Positions 26,052 to 38,205 of a stretch of DNA of 64,000 nt are shown in pieces (position 1 is the stretch's first letter; each line of letters starts with the position of its first letter). The stretch spans positions 303,454-367,453 of the forward strand of contig NZ_KQ948659.1 of assembly GCF_001514145.1 (NCBI RefSeq), written 5' to 3'. Both the position numbers and the translations under genes were made by a program. The DNA is from Streptomyces canus (GTDB lineage Bacteria > Actinomycetota > Actinomycetes > Streptomycetales > Streptomycetaceae). Below the pieces are notes generated by a model. The model did not search any database. It was not told the DNA's origin and saw nothing but the letters and a program-made list of their open reading frames with translations.

Positions 26052-26092
26052 CGGCCTCTCCCAGAGGGGGTTCCGCATGGGGTGCGGAACCC
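26052..26092 (-). promoter_or_regulatory. Paired hairpins in the leader of the ADP-ribosylglycohydrolase operon
   Basis: Just upstream of ATG 26048, the minus-strand leader can form GGGTTCCGCA / TGCGGAACCC, a perfect 10-base stem at 26068-26092 with a 5-base loop. A second small stem, CCTCT / AGAGG, around GGG follows and contains the ribosome site. The arrangement looks like translational or antitermination control, but no known riboswitch family is recognised. Confidence 0.45.
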
Positions 26093-26203
26093 TTTGCGCA
26101 TGTGTCCCACCATCGGCGGTTGACCTGAGCCTCCGAAGCCCCAGCATCACCCGGTCGACATCTGAGCGGTGATCCGATCGTCTGCGCATTCGAAGGCAAA
26201 GCC

Positions 26204-26222
26204 GCAGGTTAGCCGAGCCTTT
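26204..26222. promoter_or_regulatory. Iron-box-like site 1 (DmdR/IdeR type)
   Basis: GCAGGTTAGCCGAGCCTTT matches the actinobacterial iron box TTAGGTTAGCCTAACCTAA at 13 of 19 positions. It lies in the divergent region between the ADP-ribosylglycohydrolase operon and the VIT-type transporter, about 100 bases before the transporter ATG. Confidence 0.45.
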
Positions 26223-26273
26223 CCTTGCTGGCGGGCGGGAATGCACCGTCGTACTGTGTGCGTTGTTGAGAAT

Positions 26274-26308
26274 TAGAATGTGTCCAAAGTTAGCTTTGGC
26301 TTAGCTTC
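26274..26308 (+). promoter_or_regulatory. Promoter -10 and iron-box-like site 2 before the VIT-type gene
   Basis: A good -10 element TAGAAT (26274-26279) is followed by TTAGCTTTGGCTTAGCTTC (26290-26308). That segment is a direct repeat of TTAGCTT with period 11 and also matches the iron box TTAGGTTAGGCTAACCTAA at 13 of 19 positions. A regulator bound here would sit on the expected transcription start. No clear -35 is seen. Confidence 0.45.
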
Positions 26309-26322
26309 CCTGGGGGACCGGA

Positions 26323-27054
26323 ATGGCCATCATCGACATCGAGGCGCCACTGCACGAGGCGCACCGGGACAACCACACGCACCGGGACGTGAACGGCGGA
26401 TGGCTCAGGCCCGCCGTCTTCGGTGCCATGGACGGACTGGTCTCCAACCTCGCGCTGATGACCGGAGTCGCCGGTGGGGCCGTCGGCCAGAACACCATCG
26501 TGCTGACCGGACTCGCGGGGCTCGCAGCCGGTGCCTTCTCCATGGCCGCCGGCGAGTACACCTCCGTCGCCTCCCAGCGCGAGCTGGTCGAGGCCGAGCT
26601 GGATGTGGAGCGCCGGGAGCTGCGGAGGCATCCCCAGGACGAGGAGGCCGAACTCGCGGCCCTCTACGAGGGGCGGGGTGTCGAGCCCGAACTGGCCCGC
26701 GAGGTCGCGCGGCAGTTGTCGAAGGATCCCGAGCAGGCCCTGGAGATCCACGCCCGTGAGGAGTTGGGGATCGACCCGAGCGACCTGCCCTCGCCGCTCG
26801 TCGCCGCCGTGTCCAGCTTCGGGTCCTTCGCCCTGGGTGCCCTGCTGCCCGTACTGCCGTATCTTCTCGGGGCGACCGCCCTGTGGCCCGCCCTGCTGCT
26901 CGCCCTCGTCGGGCTCTTCGCATGCGGTGCCGTCGTGGCCAGGGTGACCGCGCGGACCTGGTGGTACAGCGGACTCCGGCAGCTCGCTCTGGGAGGTGCG
27001 GCGGCCGGTGTGACGTACGCCCTGGGCAGTTTGTTCGGAACGGCCGTAGGATAG
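26323..27054 (+). CDS. VIT/CCC1-family metal transporter
   Basis: The 243-residue membrane protein is of the plant VIT1/yeast CCC1 type: LRPAVFGAMDGLVSNLALMTGVAGG, AAGAFSMAAGEYTSVASQRELVEAELDVERREL with the cytoplasmic metal-binding Glu/Asp-rich loop, then three further helices. The N-terminus is His-rich (EAHRDNHTHRD). The family moves Fe2+ or Mn2+ out of the cytoplasm. Two iron-box-like sites upstream fit iron-dependent control. Ribosome site GGGGGA lies 6-10 bases before the ATG. It is transcribed alone. Confidence 0.9.
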   Translation: MAIIDIEAPLHEAHRDNHTHRDVNGGWLRPAVFGAMDGLVSNLALMTGVAGGAVGQNTIVLTGLAGLAAGAFSMAAGEYTSVASQRELVEAELDVERRELRRHPQDEEAELAALYEGRGVEPELAREVARQLSKDPEQALEIHAREELGIDPSDLPSPLVAAVSSFGSFALGALLPVLPYLLGATALWPALLLALVGLFACGAVVARVTARTWWYSGLRQLALGGAAAGVTYALGSLFGTAVG

Positions 27055-27062
27055 ATCGGTTG

Positions 27063-27090
27063 CTACTTATGCGAGGGACCGCATAAGTAG
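27063..27090 (+). terminator. Unusually AT-rich hairpin after the VIT-type gene
   Basis: CTACTTATGCG (27063-27073) and CGCATAAGTAG (27080-27090) form a perfect 11-base stem with a 6-base loop, 9 bases after the stop codon. Its position suggests a terminator. Its low GC content for this genome and its dyad symmetry would also suit a protein-binding operator for gltB. Confidence 0.5.
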
Positions 27091-27432
27091 CCGTTACTCG
27101 CTGGTTTCGAATGCTTAACCACTGGGCATGAGCCGTAAGCGCTGCGGGCAATGACGCTTGCGGCGCACCCGCGGGGTCGGCGACGACGCCTTCACCGCCC
27201 CTGGGCCGACGGACGACGATCTGACCGATCGGTCCGGCTCGGTCCCCACATACTTCAAGCCACGTGTGCGACACCCCCCTCGCACCGCGTGGCGTCCGCA
27301 TGCTGGAACGGAGTATCCGGTTCCCGAGATCCGCTCCATCATGTAACCTGCACGAAATTTTGCACTTACGCAGAGGGCCAACGTCGTCCCTCGGCAAGCT
27401 GAATATGCCAATTGACGACGACGGGAGAGCCG
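27091..27432 (+). promoter_or_regulatory. gltB upstream region with GlnR-like site
   Basis: This 342-base stretch shows no convincing gene. At 27343-27369 it contains GTAAC-n6-GAAAT-n6-CTTAC. That fits three of the four half-sites of the actinobacterial GlnR box (gTnAC-n6-GaAAc, twice), and MtrA is known to use overlapping sites. A weak -10-like AATATG lies near 27402. The direct repeat TGCAC (27349 and 27361) overlaps the same site. The region is otherwise featureless to my reading. Confidence 0.45.
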
Positions 27433-32023
<4,591 letters not shown>

Positions 32024-32031
<8 letters not shown>

Positions 32032-33484
32032 CCCGAAGGGCTTCCTGAACCACGGCCGTGAGGTCGCCAAGTCCCGCCCGGTCGACGTACGCCTGAAGGA
32101 CTGGAACGAGGTCTACGTCCCCGGCTCCCTGCTGCCGATCATCAGCAAGCAGGCCAGCCGCTGCATGGACTGCGGCATCCCGTTCTGTCACAACGGCTGT
32201 CCGCTCGGGAACCTCATCCCCGAGTGGAACGACTTCGCCTACCGCGAGGACTGGTCCGCCGCCTCCGAGCGTCTGCACGCGACCAACAACTTCCCGGAGT
32301 TCACCGGTCGCCTGTGCCCCGCGCCCTGTGAGTCGGCGTGTGTGCTCGGCATCAACCAGCCGGCCGTGACCATCAAGAACGTCGAGGTCTCGATCATCGA
32401 CAAGGCGTGGGACAGCGGTGACGTCGAGCCGCAGGCCCCGGAGCGCCTGTCCGGCAAGACCGTCGCGGTCATCGGGTCGGGCCCTGCCGGTCTCGCCGCC
32501 GCCCAGCAGCTCACCCGGGCCGGTCACACCGTCGCCGTCTACGAGCGCGCGGACCGCGTCGGAGGCCTTCTCCGGTACGGCATCCCCGAGTTCAAGATGG
32601 AGAAGCGGCACATCAACCGCCGTATCGAGCAGATGCGCGCGGAGGGCACCCGCTTCCGTACCGGCATCGAGATCGGCCGCGACCTCAGGGCGACCGACCT
32701 GAAGAAGCGCTATGACGCGATCGTCATCGCCGCCGGTGCCACGACCGCCCGTGACCTGCCGGTTCCCGGCCGCGAGCTCAAGGGCATCCACCAGGCCATG
32801 GAGTACCTGCCGCTGGCCAACAAGGTGCAGGAGGGCGACTACGTGGCGCCCCCCATCACGGCCGAGGGCAAGCACGTCATCGTCATCGGCGGCGGCGACA
32901 CCGGCGCCGACTGCGTGGGCACCGCCCACCGCCAGGGCGCGGCCTCGGTCACCCAGCTGGAGATCATGCCGCAGCCGGGCGAGGACCGTGCCCCGCACCA
33001 GCCGTGGCCGACCTTCCCGATGCTCTACAAGGTCACGTCCGCGCACGAGGAGGGCGGCGAGCGGGTCTACTCCGTCTCGACGACCCACTTCGAGGGCGAC
33101 GAGGACGGCAACGTCCAGTGGCTGCACCTCACCGAGGTCGAGTTCATCGAGGGCAAGCTGACCCCGAAGCCGGGCACGGAGCGCAAGATCCCCGCCCAGC
33201 TGGTCACCCTCGCGATGGGCTTCACCGGCACCGACCGGGAGAACGGCCTGGTCGAGCAGTTCGGTCTGGACCTCGACGAGCGCGGCAACATCGCCCGCGA
33301 CGCCGACTTCCAGACCAACGTGCCGGGAGTCTTCGTCGCCGGTGACGCGGGCCGCGGCCAGTCGCTCATCGTCTGGGCGATCGCGGAGGGCCGCTCGGCC
33401 GCCCGCGGCTGCGACCGCTTCCTGACCGGTGCGAGCGAACTGCCCGCGCCGATCCGGCCGACGGACCGCTCGCTGATGGTGTGA
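32024..33484 (+). CDS. gltD: Glutamate synthase small subunit
   Basis: GltD carries the FAD and feeds NADPH electrons through two 4Fe-4S clusters to GltB. The 486 residues include both N-terminal cysteine groups, RCMDCGIPFCHNGCPLGNLI and GRLCPAPCESACVLG. The FAD fingerprint is VIGSGPAGLAAAQQL, the NADPH fingerprint is VIGGGDTGADCVG, and the C-terminal FAD contact is GVFVAGDAGRGQS. It starts inside the end of gltB, so the two subunits are translated together, and the operon ends at the hairpin pair that follows. Confidence 0.97.
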
Positions 33485-33503
33485 TCACACCCGAATAGAC
33501 GTC

Positions 33504-33578
33504 CCGTACAAAGGCGTACGGAACACTGACGGCGCCTGCCCTCCACGTCCCCGACCGGACCACAGGGCAGGCGCCGTC
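33504..33578. terminator. Two hairpins between gltD and the chitosanase gene
   Basis: CCGTAC/GTACGG (33504-33521) is followed by a perfect 15-base stem, GACGGCGCCTGCCCT (33528-33542) with AGGGCAGGCGCCGTC (33564-33578), around a 21-base loop. They lie between convergent genes and can end transcription from both sides. Confidence 0.75.
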
Positions 33579-33588
33579 GCATGCTCTC

Positions 33589-34530
33589 CTACGGCACCCG
33601 GAACGTCTCCCCGTACACCTGCCACTCCAGCGGTGTCCTCAGGTCCAGGTTCCCCTCGTTCAGGAAGCGTCGTTGCGCGGTGTCCACGCGGGTGGTGTCG
33701 ATATCCGCGTCGCGGGTGCGCATGGCGTCCTCGCGGAGGTCGAGGAAGGTGTCCAGGTAGGCCTTCTCCGAGCCGCCCTCGGTCGGGCTGTCGGACTTCT
33801 GGAGGGCGCGTTCGCGCAGTCCGTAGAAGCTGGTGGGGTCGGTGCCGGGGCCGTGGAAGACCATGGCGTCGTAGTAGACGAACTGGCCGAGGGCGCCGAG
33901 GCCGTCGAGTTCGGCGAGGCGCACCGCGGGGTCGAAGTAGACGCGGTCACGTGCCGAGTCCTGGGCCTTCTGGAAGGCCGGGACCCGGGCCTCCGCCTTC
34001 CAGGCGGCCGTGAAGGCCGGGTCGAGGCCCTCGTGGGAGTCCGTGCCGTCGACCGCGCGCAGCGCGGGGAGGTACTTCGCGAGACCGTTGCCGGGGTGGG
34101 CCTTCGTGTAGCCCTCGACGAGGGTGAGCAGGTCGTGGGTGCCGGTGCAGAAGCCGATGATGCCGGCCGTGTAGCCCTGGCCGTCGCCGATGTCCTCGAT
34201 GTAGGCGTAGGCGCTGCGCCAGTCGAGGGTGGAGTTCTCGGCGCTGGCCACGAGCTGCTGGGCGAGCTCCTTCTTGGCGGGGGCGGCCAGGCCCGGCGGC
34301 GGGTCGGCGACGACCGCTTCGTCCGCCGTGCTCCTTGCCCTCCCGGGCCGCTCGGCCCAGGCTTTGGCACCCTGGGCGCCCTCGGCGTCCTGGGCCGCCT
34401 GGGAGCGGTAGGCCGAGGAGAGGTCGGGGCCCGCCCCTGCCGCGCCGGAGTCCTCGGGCGCGAAGAGGTAGACCGACGCCGTGGCGACCACGGGGACGGC
34501 CGCGAGGAGCAGCAGGCGGGCGCCTTTCAC
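33589..34530 (-). CDS. GH46 chitosanase with N-terminal membrane segment
   Basis: Endo-chitosanases of GH46 cleave beta-1,4 links in chitosan. The 313-residue protein has the family core SAENSTLDWRSAYAYIEDIG with general acid Glu98 and the assisting Asp116 in DIGDGQGYTAGIIGFCTGTHDLL, by comparison with Glu22/Asp40 of the Streptomyces N174 enzyme. Residues 5-24 (RLLLLAAVPVVATASVYLFA) are a signal peptide or uncleaved anchor. A 70-residue low-complexity linker follows. Its GTG overlaps the stop of the rhomboid gene. Confidence 0.92.
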   Translation of the reverse strand: MKGARLLLLAAVPVVATASVYLFAPEDSGAAGAGPDLSSAYRSQAAQDAEGAQGAKAWAERPGRARSTADEAVVADPPPGLAAPAKKELAQQLVASAENSTLDWRSAYAYIEDIGDGQGYTAGIIGFCTGTHDLLTLVEGYTKAHPGNGLAKYLPALRAVDGTDSHEGLDPAFTAAWKAEARVPAFQKAQDSARDRVYFDPAVRLAELDGLGALGQFVYYDAMVFHGPGTDPTSFYGLRERALQKSDSPTEGGSEKAYLDTFLDLREDAMRTRDADIDTTRVDTAQRRFLNEGNLDLRTPLEWQVYGETFRVP

Positions 34531-35444
34531 TGCGCTCCCGTCAGTTCGGCGACCTTGGCCCAGGCAGCGACCACGAGCACCACCAGCAGTACGGCACACG
34601 CTCCAGCCTGCACCAGGGCACGACGGCTGTCCCGGGGAGCGTAGGCGTAGGCGAGCGTGACGACGGCTCCGGCGAGCAGGCCGCCGAGGTGGCCCTGCCA
34701 GGACGTCAGCCCCGCGGAGATCAGCAGCCACAGCAGCAGGCCGGCCATGAAACGGTTGACGACGGCCATGTCGGCGCCGAGGCGGCGGGCCATCACGTAG
34801 TACGCGGCGCCGAGCCCGAAGATCGCGCCGGAGGCACCGAGCGTGGGGTCGCCGGGCGCGACCAGCAGGACGAGGACCGAGCCGCCGAGCGCGGACAGCA
34901 GATAGAGGACGACGTACCGCAGACGGCCGAGCTGGGCCTCCACCACCCGGCCGATGTTCCACAGCGACACCATGTTCATCACGATGTGCAGGATCCCGAA
35001 CGTGCCCTCGGTGGGCGGCAGATGGAGGAACGCACCGGTCAGCAGGCGGTACCACTCGCCGTCGACGACACCCTCGGCGTGGAAGTCGGAGGGGTAGGTG
35101 TCCTGCCACACGTAGTGGCCGCCTTCCGGGCCCACGAGCCCGGCGCCCAGCATCTCGAAGCGGTCCACGATCGCCGGGCGGACGAGCTCGCCGACGTAGG
35201 CGAGCACGTTGAGGCCGATGAGGACGTACGTCACCAGGGGGACGGCGGTGATCCGCCCGCCGAACGCGGTCCGGGCCTGCCGTACCGACCGTGCCCCCTC
35301 CCGCACGCACTCCGGGCACTGGTGGCCCACGGCCGCCTCCCGCATGCAGTCCGGGCAGATGTACCGCTCGCAGCGGGTGCAGCGGACATGGGACTCCACC
35401 GCCGGATGGCGATAGCAGGTGGTGACGGCGGATTCGGGGTCCAC
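34527..35444 (-). CDS. Rhomboid intramembrane protease with zinc-finger N-terminus
   Basis: The 305-residue protein has a B-box-like zinc region (CYRHP, CTRCERYICPDCM, HQCPEC) at residues 10-46, then a six-helix rhomboid core. The catalytic Ser205 is in GASGAIFGLGAA and His252 in GHLGGLLAG, with the HIVMN motif at residues 153-157. It should cleave membrane-anchored proteins within or near their helices. It overlaps the chitosanase gene by four bases (GTGA), which has a membrane segment. The start GTG 35444 has GGAG about 10-14 bases upstream. Confidence 0.9.
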   Translation of the reverse strand: MDPESAVTTCYRHPAVESHVRCTRCERYICPDCMREAAVGHQCPECVREGARSVRQARTAFGGRITAVPLVTYVLIGLNVLAYVGELVRPAIVDRFEMLGAGLVGPEGGHYVWQDTYPSDFHAEGVVDGEWYRLLTGAFLHLPPTEGTFGILHIVMNMVSLWNIGRVVEAQLGRLRYVVLYLLSALGGSVLVLLVAPGDPTLGASGAIFGLGAAYYVMARRLGADMAVVNRFMAGLLLWLLISAGLTSWQGHLGGLLAGAVVTLAYAYAPRDSRRALVQAGACAVLLVVLVVAAWAKVAELTGAQ

Positions 35445-35624
35445 GGCCGGCTCCTCGGAGTGACAGGGGTGATGATCGAGCCGGTGGGGGCGGCGGCGAA
35501 CAAAATAGCGAACACAGGTGCGGGAGAAGAGCGGCGGGGCCGGATTCAGGAGGCTGCCCGCCCCGTTGGCATCACCCACGCGTCGTGCCACCCTGAAGTT
35601 GATCCGACGGGGAGGCGACGACTC
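35445..35624. promoter_or_regulatory. Divergent promoter region, rhomboid / cytochrome b
   Basis: This 180-base region has two direct copies of GCGAACA (35496-35502 and 35508-35514), 12 bases apart, around the AT-rich AAAATA. The spacing of about one helical turn suggests a regulator site, but no family is recognised. A GGGGAGG ribosome site precedes the cytochrome b ATG. Confidence 0.4.
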
Positions 35625-37262
35625 ATGGACGGCGCACGTTCGGTCAACCAAGGCCCTCGTGGCGGAGAGGCCGGAAAGGGCGAGAAGCTCGCCGACTGGG
35701 CCGACGGACGGCTCGGCCTGTACGCGCTGGCCAAGGCCAACATGCGCAAGGTCTTTCCGGACCACTGGTCGTTCATGCTGGGCGAGATCTGTCTCTACAG
35801 CTTCCTCATCCTGATCCTCACGGGCGTCTATCTCACGCTGTTCTTCGAGCCCAGCGGGGTCGAGGTCGTCTACCACGGCTCCTATGAGCCCCTCAACGGC
35901 GTGGTGATGACCAGGGCCTACGAGTCCACGCTCGACATCAGCTTCGACGTGCGCGGCGGACTGCTGATCCGGCAGATCCACCACTGGGCGGCGCTGGTCT
36001 TCGTCACCGGCATGCTCGTGCACATGATGCGGGTGTTCTTCACCGGCGCCTTCCGCAAGCCGCGCGAGCTCAACTGGGTGTTCGGCTGGACCCTGCTGTT
36101 CCTCGGCATCATCACCGGCCTGACCGGCTACTCCCTCCCCGACGACCTGCTCTCCGGCACCGGCATCCGGTTCGCCGACGGGGCGATCCTGTCCATCCCG
36201 ATCGTCGGGACGTATCTGTCGTTCTTCCTGTTCGGCGGGGAGTTCCCGGGGCACGACATCATCCCCAGGCTCTTCCCGATCCATGTGCTCGTGCTGCCCG
36301 GGATCATGCTCGGCCTGGTGGTCGCCCATCTGATCCTGGTCTTCTACCACAAGCACACCCAGTACCCGGGGCCCGGCCGCGACAACAAGTCCGTGGTCGG
36401 CATGCCCTTCCTGCCGGTCTACATGGCCAAGGCGGGCGGCTTCTTCTTCCTGACCTTCGGCGTGCTGGCGCTCATGGGCGGCCTCGCCCAGATCAACCCC
36501 GTGTGGGCGTTCGGACCGTACAGCCCGCAGCTGGTGACCACCGGCGCCCAGCCCGACTGGTACCTGGGCTTCTCCGAGGGGCTGATCCGGGTGATGCCGG
36601 GATGGGAGATCAACTTCTGGGGCCACACCCTGGAGCCCGGTGTCTTCATCCCCTTCTCCCTCTTCCCGCTGATCCTGCTGGCGCTCGGGATCTATCCCTT
36701 CGTCGAGGCGTGGATCACCGGCGACAAACGCGAGCACCACATCCTGGACCGGCCGCGCAACGTGCCCGTCCGCACAGGGCTCGGTGTCGCCTGGCTGAGC
36801 CTGTACGTCGTCCTGCTGATCGGCGGCGGCAACGACATCGTGGCCACGCATCTGCATCTGTCGATCAACGCGATCACCTGGTTCGTGCGGGTGTCCGTGT
36901 TCGTGGTGCCGGTGCTCGCCTTCGTCGTCACCAAGCGGATCTGTCTCGGGCTGCAGCGCCGGGACCGGGACAAGGTGCTGCACGGCCGCGAGACCGGCAC
37001 CATCAGGCGGCTTCCGCACGGGGAGTACGTCGAGGTCCACGACCCCCTCCCGCAGGAGCAGCTGCACACCCTCACGCAGCACGAGCAGGAGCCGCCGTAC
37101 GAGATCGGGCCGCTGGTCGACGCCAACGGGGTGCGGCGGCCGGTCAGGCGTTCCCAGCGGGTGCGGGCCGGGCTCGCGCGGGCGATGTTCGGGCCCGACA
37201 CGCGGATCGAGAAGCCGACGGTGGAGGAGTACCGCGAGGTCACCAGCGGCGAACACCACTGA
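35625..37262 (+). CDS. Orphan QcrB-type cytochrome b
   Basis: The 545-residue protein has the full actinobacterial QcrB layout. Helix B contains the haem histidines in RQIHHWAALVFVTGMLVHMM. Helix D contains IHVLVLPGIMLGLVVAHLILVFYHKH. The quinol-site motif is PDWYLGF, and a long C-terminal cytoplasmic extension follows. No qcrC or qcrA stands beside it, so it is a stand-alone paralogue. It could form an alternative bc complex with subunits made elsewhere or have another partner. The last 23 bases overlap the convergent dehydrogenase gene. Confidence 0.9.
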   Translation: MDGARSVNQGPRGGEAGKGEKLADWADGRLGLYALAKANMRKVFPDHWSFMLGEICLYSFLILILTGVYLTLFFEPSGVEVVYHGSYEPLNGVVMTRAYESTLDISFDVRGGLLIRQIHHWAALVFVTGMLVHMMRVFFTGAFRKPRELNWVFGWTLLFLGIITGLTGYSLPDDLLSGTGIRFADGAILSIPIVGTYLSFFLFGGEFPGHDIIPRLFPIHVLVLPGIMLGLVVAHLILVFYHKHTQYPGPGRDNKSVVGMPFLPVYMAKAGGFFFLTFGVLALMGGLAQINPVWAFGPYSPQLVTTGAQPDWYLGFSEGLIRVMPGWEINFWGHTLEPGVFIPFSLFPLILLALGIYPFVEAWITGDKREHHILDRPRNVPVRTGLGVAWLSLYVVLLIGGGNDIVATHLHLSINAITWFVRVSVFVVPVLAFVVTKRICLGLQRRDRDKVLHGRETGTIRRLPHGEYVEVHDPLPQEQLHTLTQHEQEPPYEIGPLVDANGVRRPVRRSQRVRAGLARAMFGPDTRIEKPTVEEYREVTSGEHH

Positions 37263-38205
37263 GGACGGTGTCCCGGCACTCGTCGGGGCTGCCCCAGGCG
37301 GTGCGCAGGGCCCGGGCCTTGGTGAGCCACAGGGACAGGTCGTACTCCGCCGTGTACCCGATCGCGCCGTGGAGCTGGAGCGCGGTGCGGGCGGTGGCGT
37401 ACGCGGCCTCGCACGCGGTGACCTTGGCGGCGGCGACGTCTTCCTCGGTCATCGTCAGGGCGGCGCCCAGGACGAGGGGGCGGGCGAACTCCAACGCGAT
37501 CCTCGCGTCGGCCAGTTGGTGCCCGACAGCCTGGAACGAGCCGATGGGGACGCCGAACTGGGTGCGCCGCTTGACGTGGGTGACGGTCCTGTCGAGCAGC
37601 GCGAGACCGACGCCGAGGGCCTGTGCGGCGGTGGTGAGGCGGGCCAGGAGGAGGGCGGGGGCCAGGGGAGGGTCGGTGGCGAGGAGTTCGCCGCCGGGGT
37701 CCAATGGGGAGAGGCGACGGGCGGGGTCGAGCGAGGGGCGCTCAGTGCCGTGGCCGGGCGCCAGGCGCAGTCCCTCGGCCGTCAGGGAGAGACGGATACC
37801 GGCTGCTTCACCGTCCAGGGCGTACCCGTGATCGCGGGCGACCGTGGCCATCGTCTCGCCCGCGGCCAGCGCCGGGAGCAGCCGCTTCGCCGGGCCCGTG
37901 TCGTCCAGCGAGGCGAGCAGTGTCGCCGCCGCGACCGTCTCCACCAACGGGCCCGGTACCGCATGCCGCCCCAACTCCATGAAGGCCAGAGCGAGTTCCA
38001 CGGGACGCGGGCCCAGTCCCTCGTAGGCCTCCGGTACCGCCAGGGCGAACACCCCCGCCTCGGCGATACGGCGCCACAGCGCTTGCCCGCTCGCGTGGTC
38101 CCCGCAGCTCCAGTCCCGTACGACGGAGGGTGTGTCCGCGGCCGTCAGCATCGCGTCCAGGGAGGCCGCGAACTCCCGTTGCTCGGCGTCGAGAAGGAAA
38201 CGCAT
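37240..38205 (-). CDS. Acyl-CoA dehydrogenase, small subunit type
   Basis: The 321-residue acyl-CoA dehydrogenase-like protein starts MRFLLDAEQREFAASLDAML and has the C-terminal helices with TQFGVPIGSFQAVGHQLADARIALEF and LHGAIGYTAEYDLSLWLTKA. It is shorter than classical enzymes (about 380 residues). It overlaps a full-length partner by one base (ATGA), as in the alpha2beta2 FadE pairs of mycobacterial sterol catabolism, where one subunit lacks catalytic residues. It is therefore likely to work as a heteromer with the next gene on HIP-derived CoA thioesters. That is inference from context. Confidence 0.85.
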   Translation of the reverse strand: MRFLLDAEQREFAASLDAMLTAADTPSVVRDWSCGDHASGQALWRRIAEAGVFALAVPEAYEGLGPRPVELALAFMELGRHAVPGPLVETVAAATLLASLDDTGPAKRLLPALAAGETMATVARDHGYALDGEAAGIRLSLTAEGLRLAPGHGTERPSLDPARRLSPLDPGGELLATDPPLAPALLLARLTTAAQALGVGLALLDRTVTHVKRRTQFGVPIGSFQAVGHQLADARIALEFARPLVLGAALTMTEEDVAAAKVTACEAAYATARTALQLHGAIGYTAEYDLSLWLTKARALRTAWGSPDECRDTVLSGVRRW

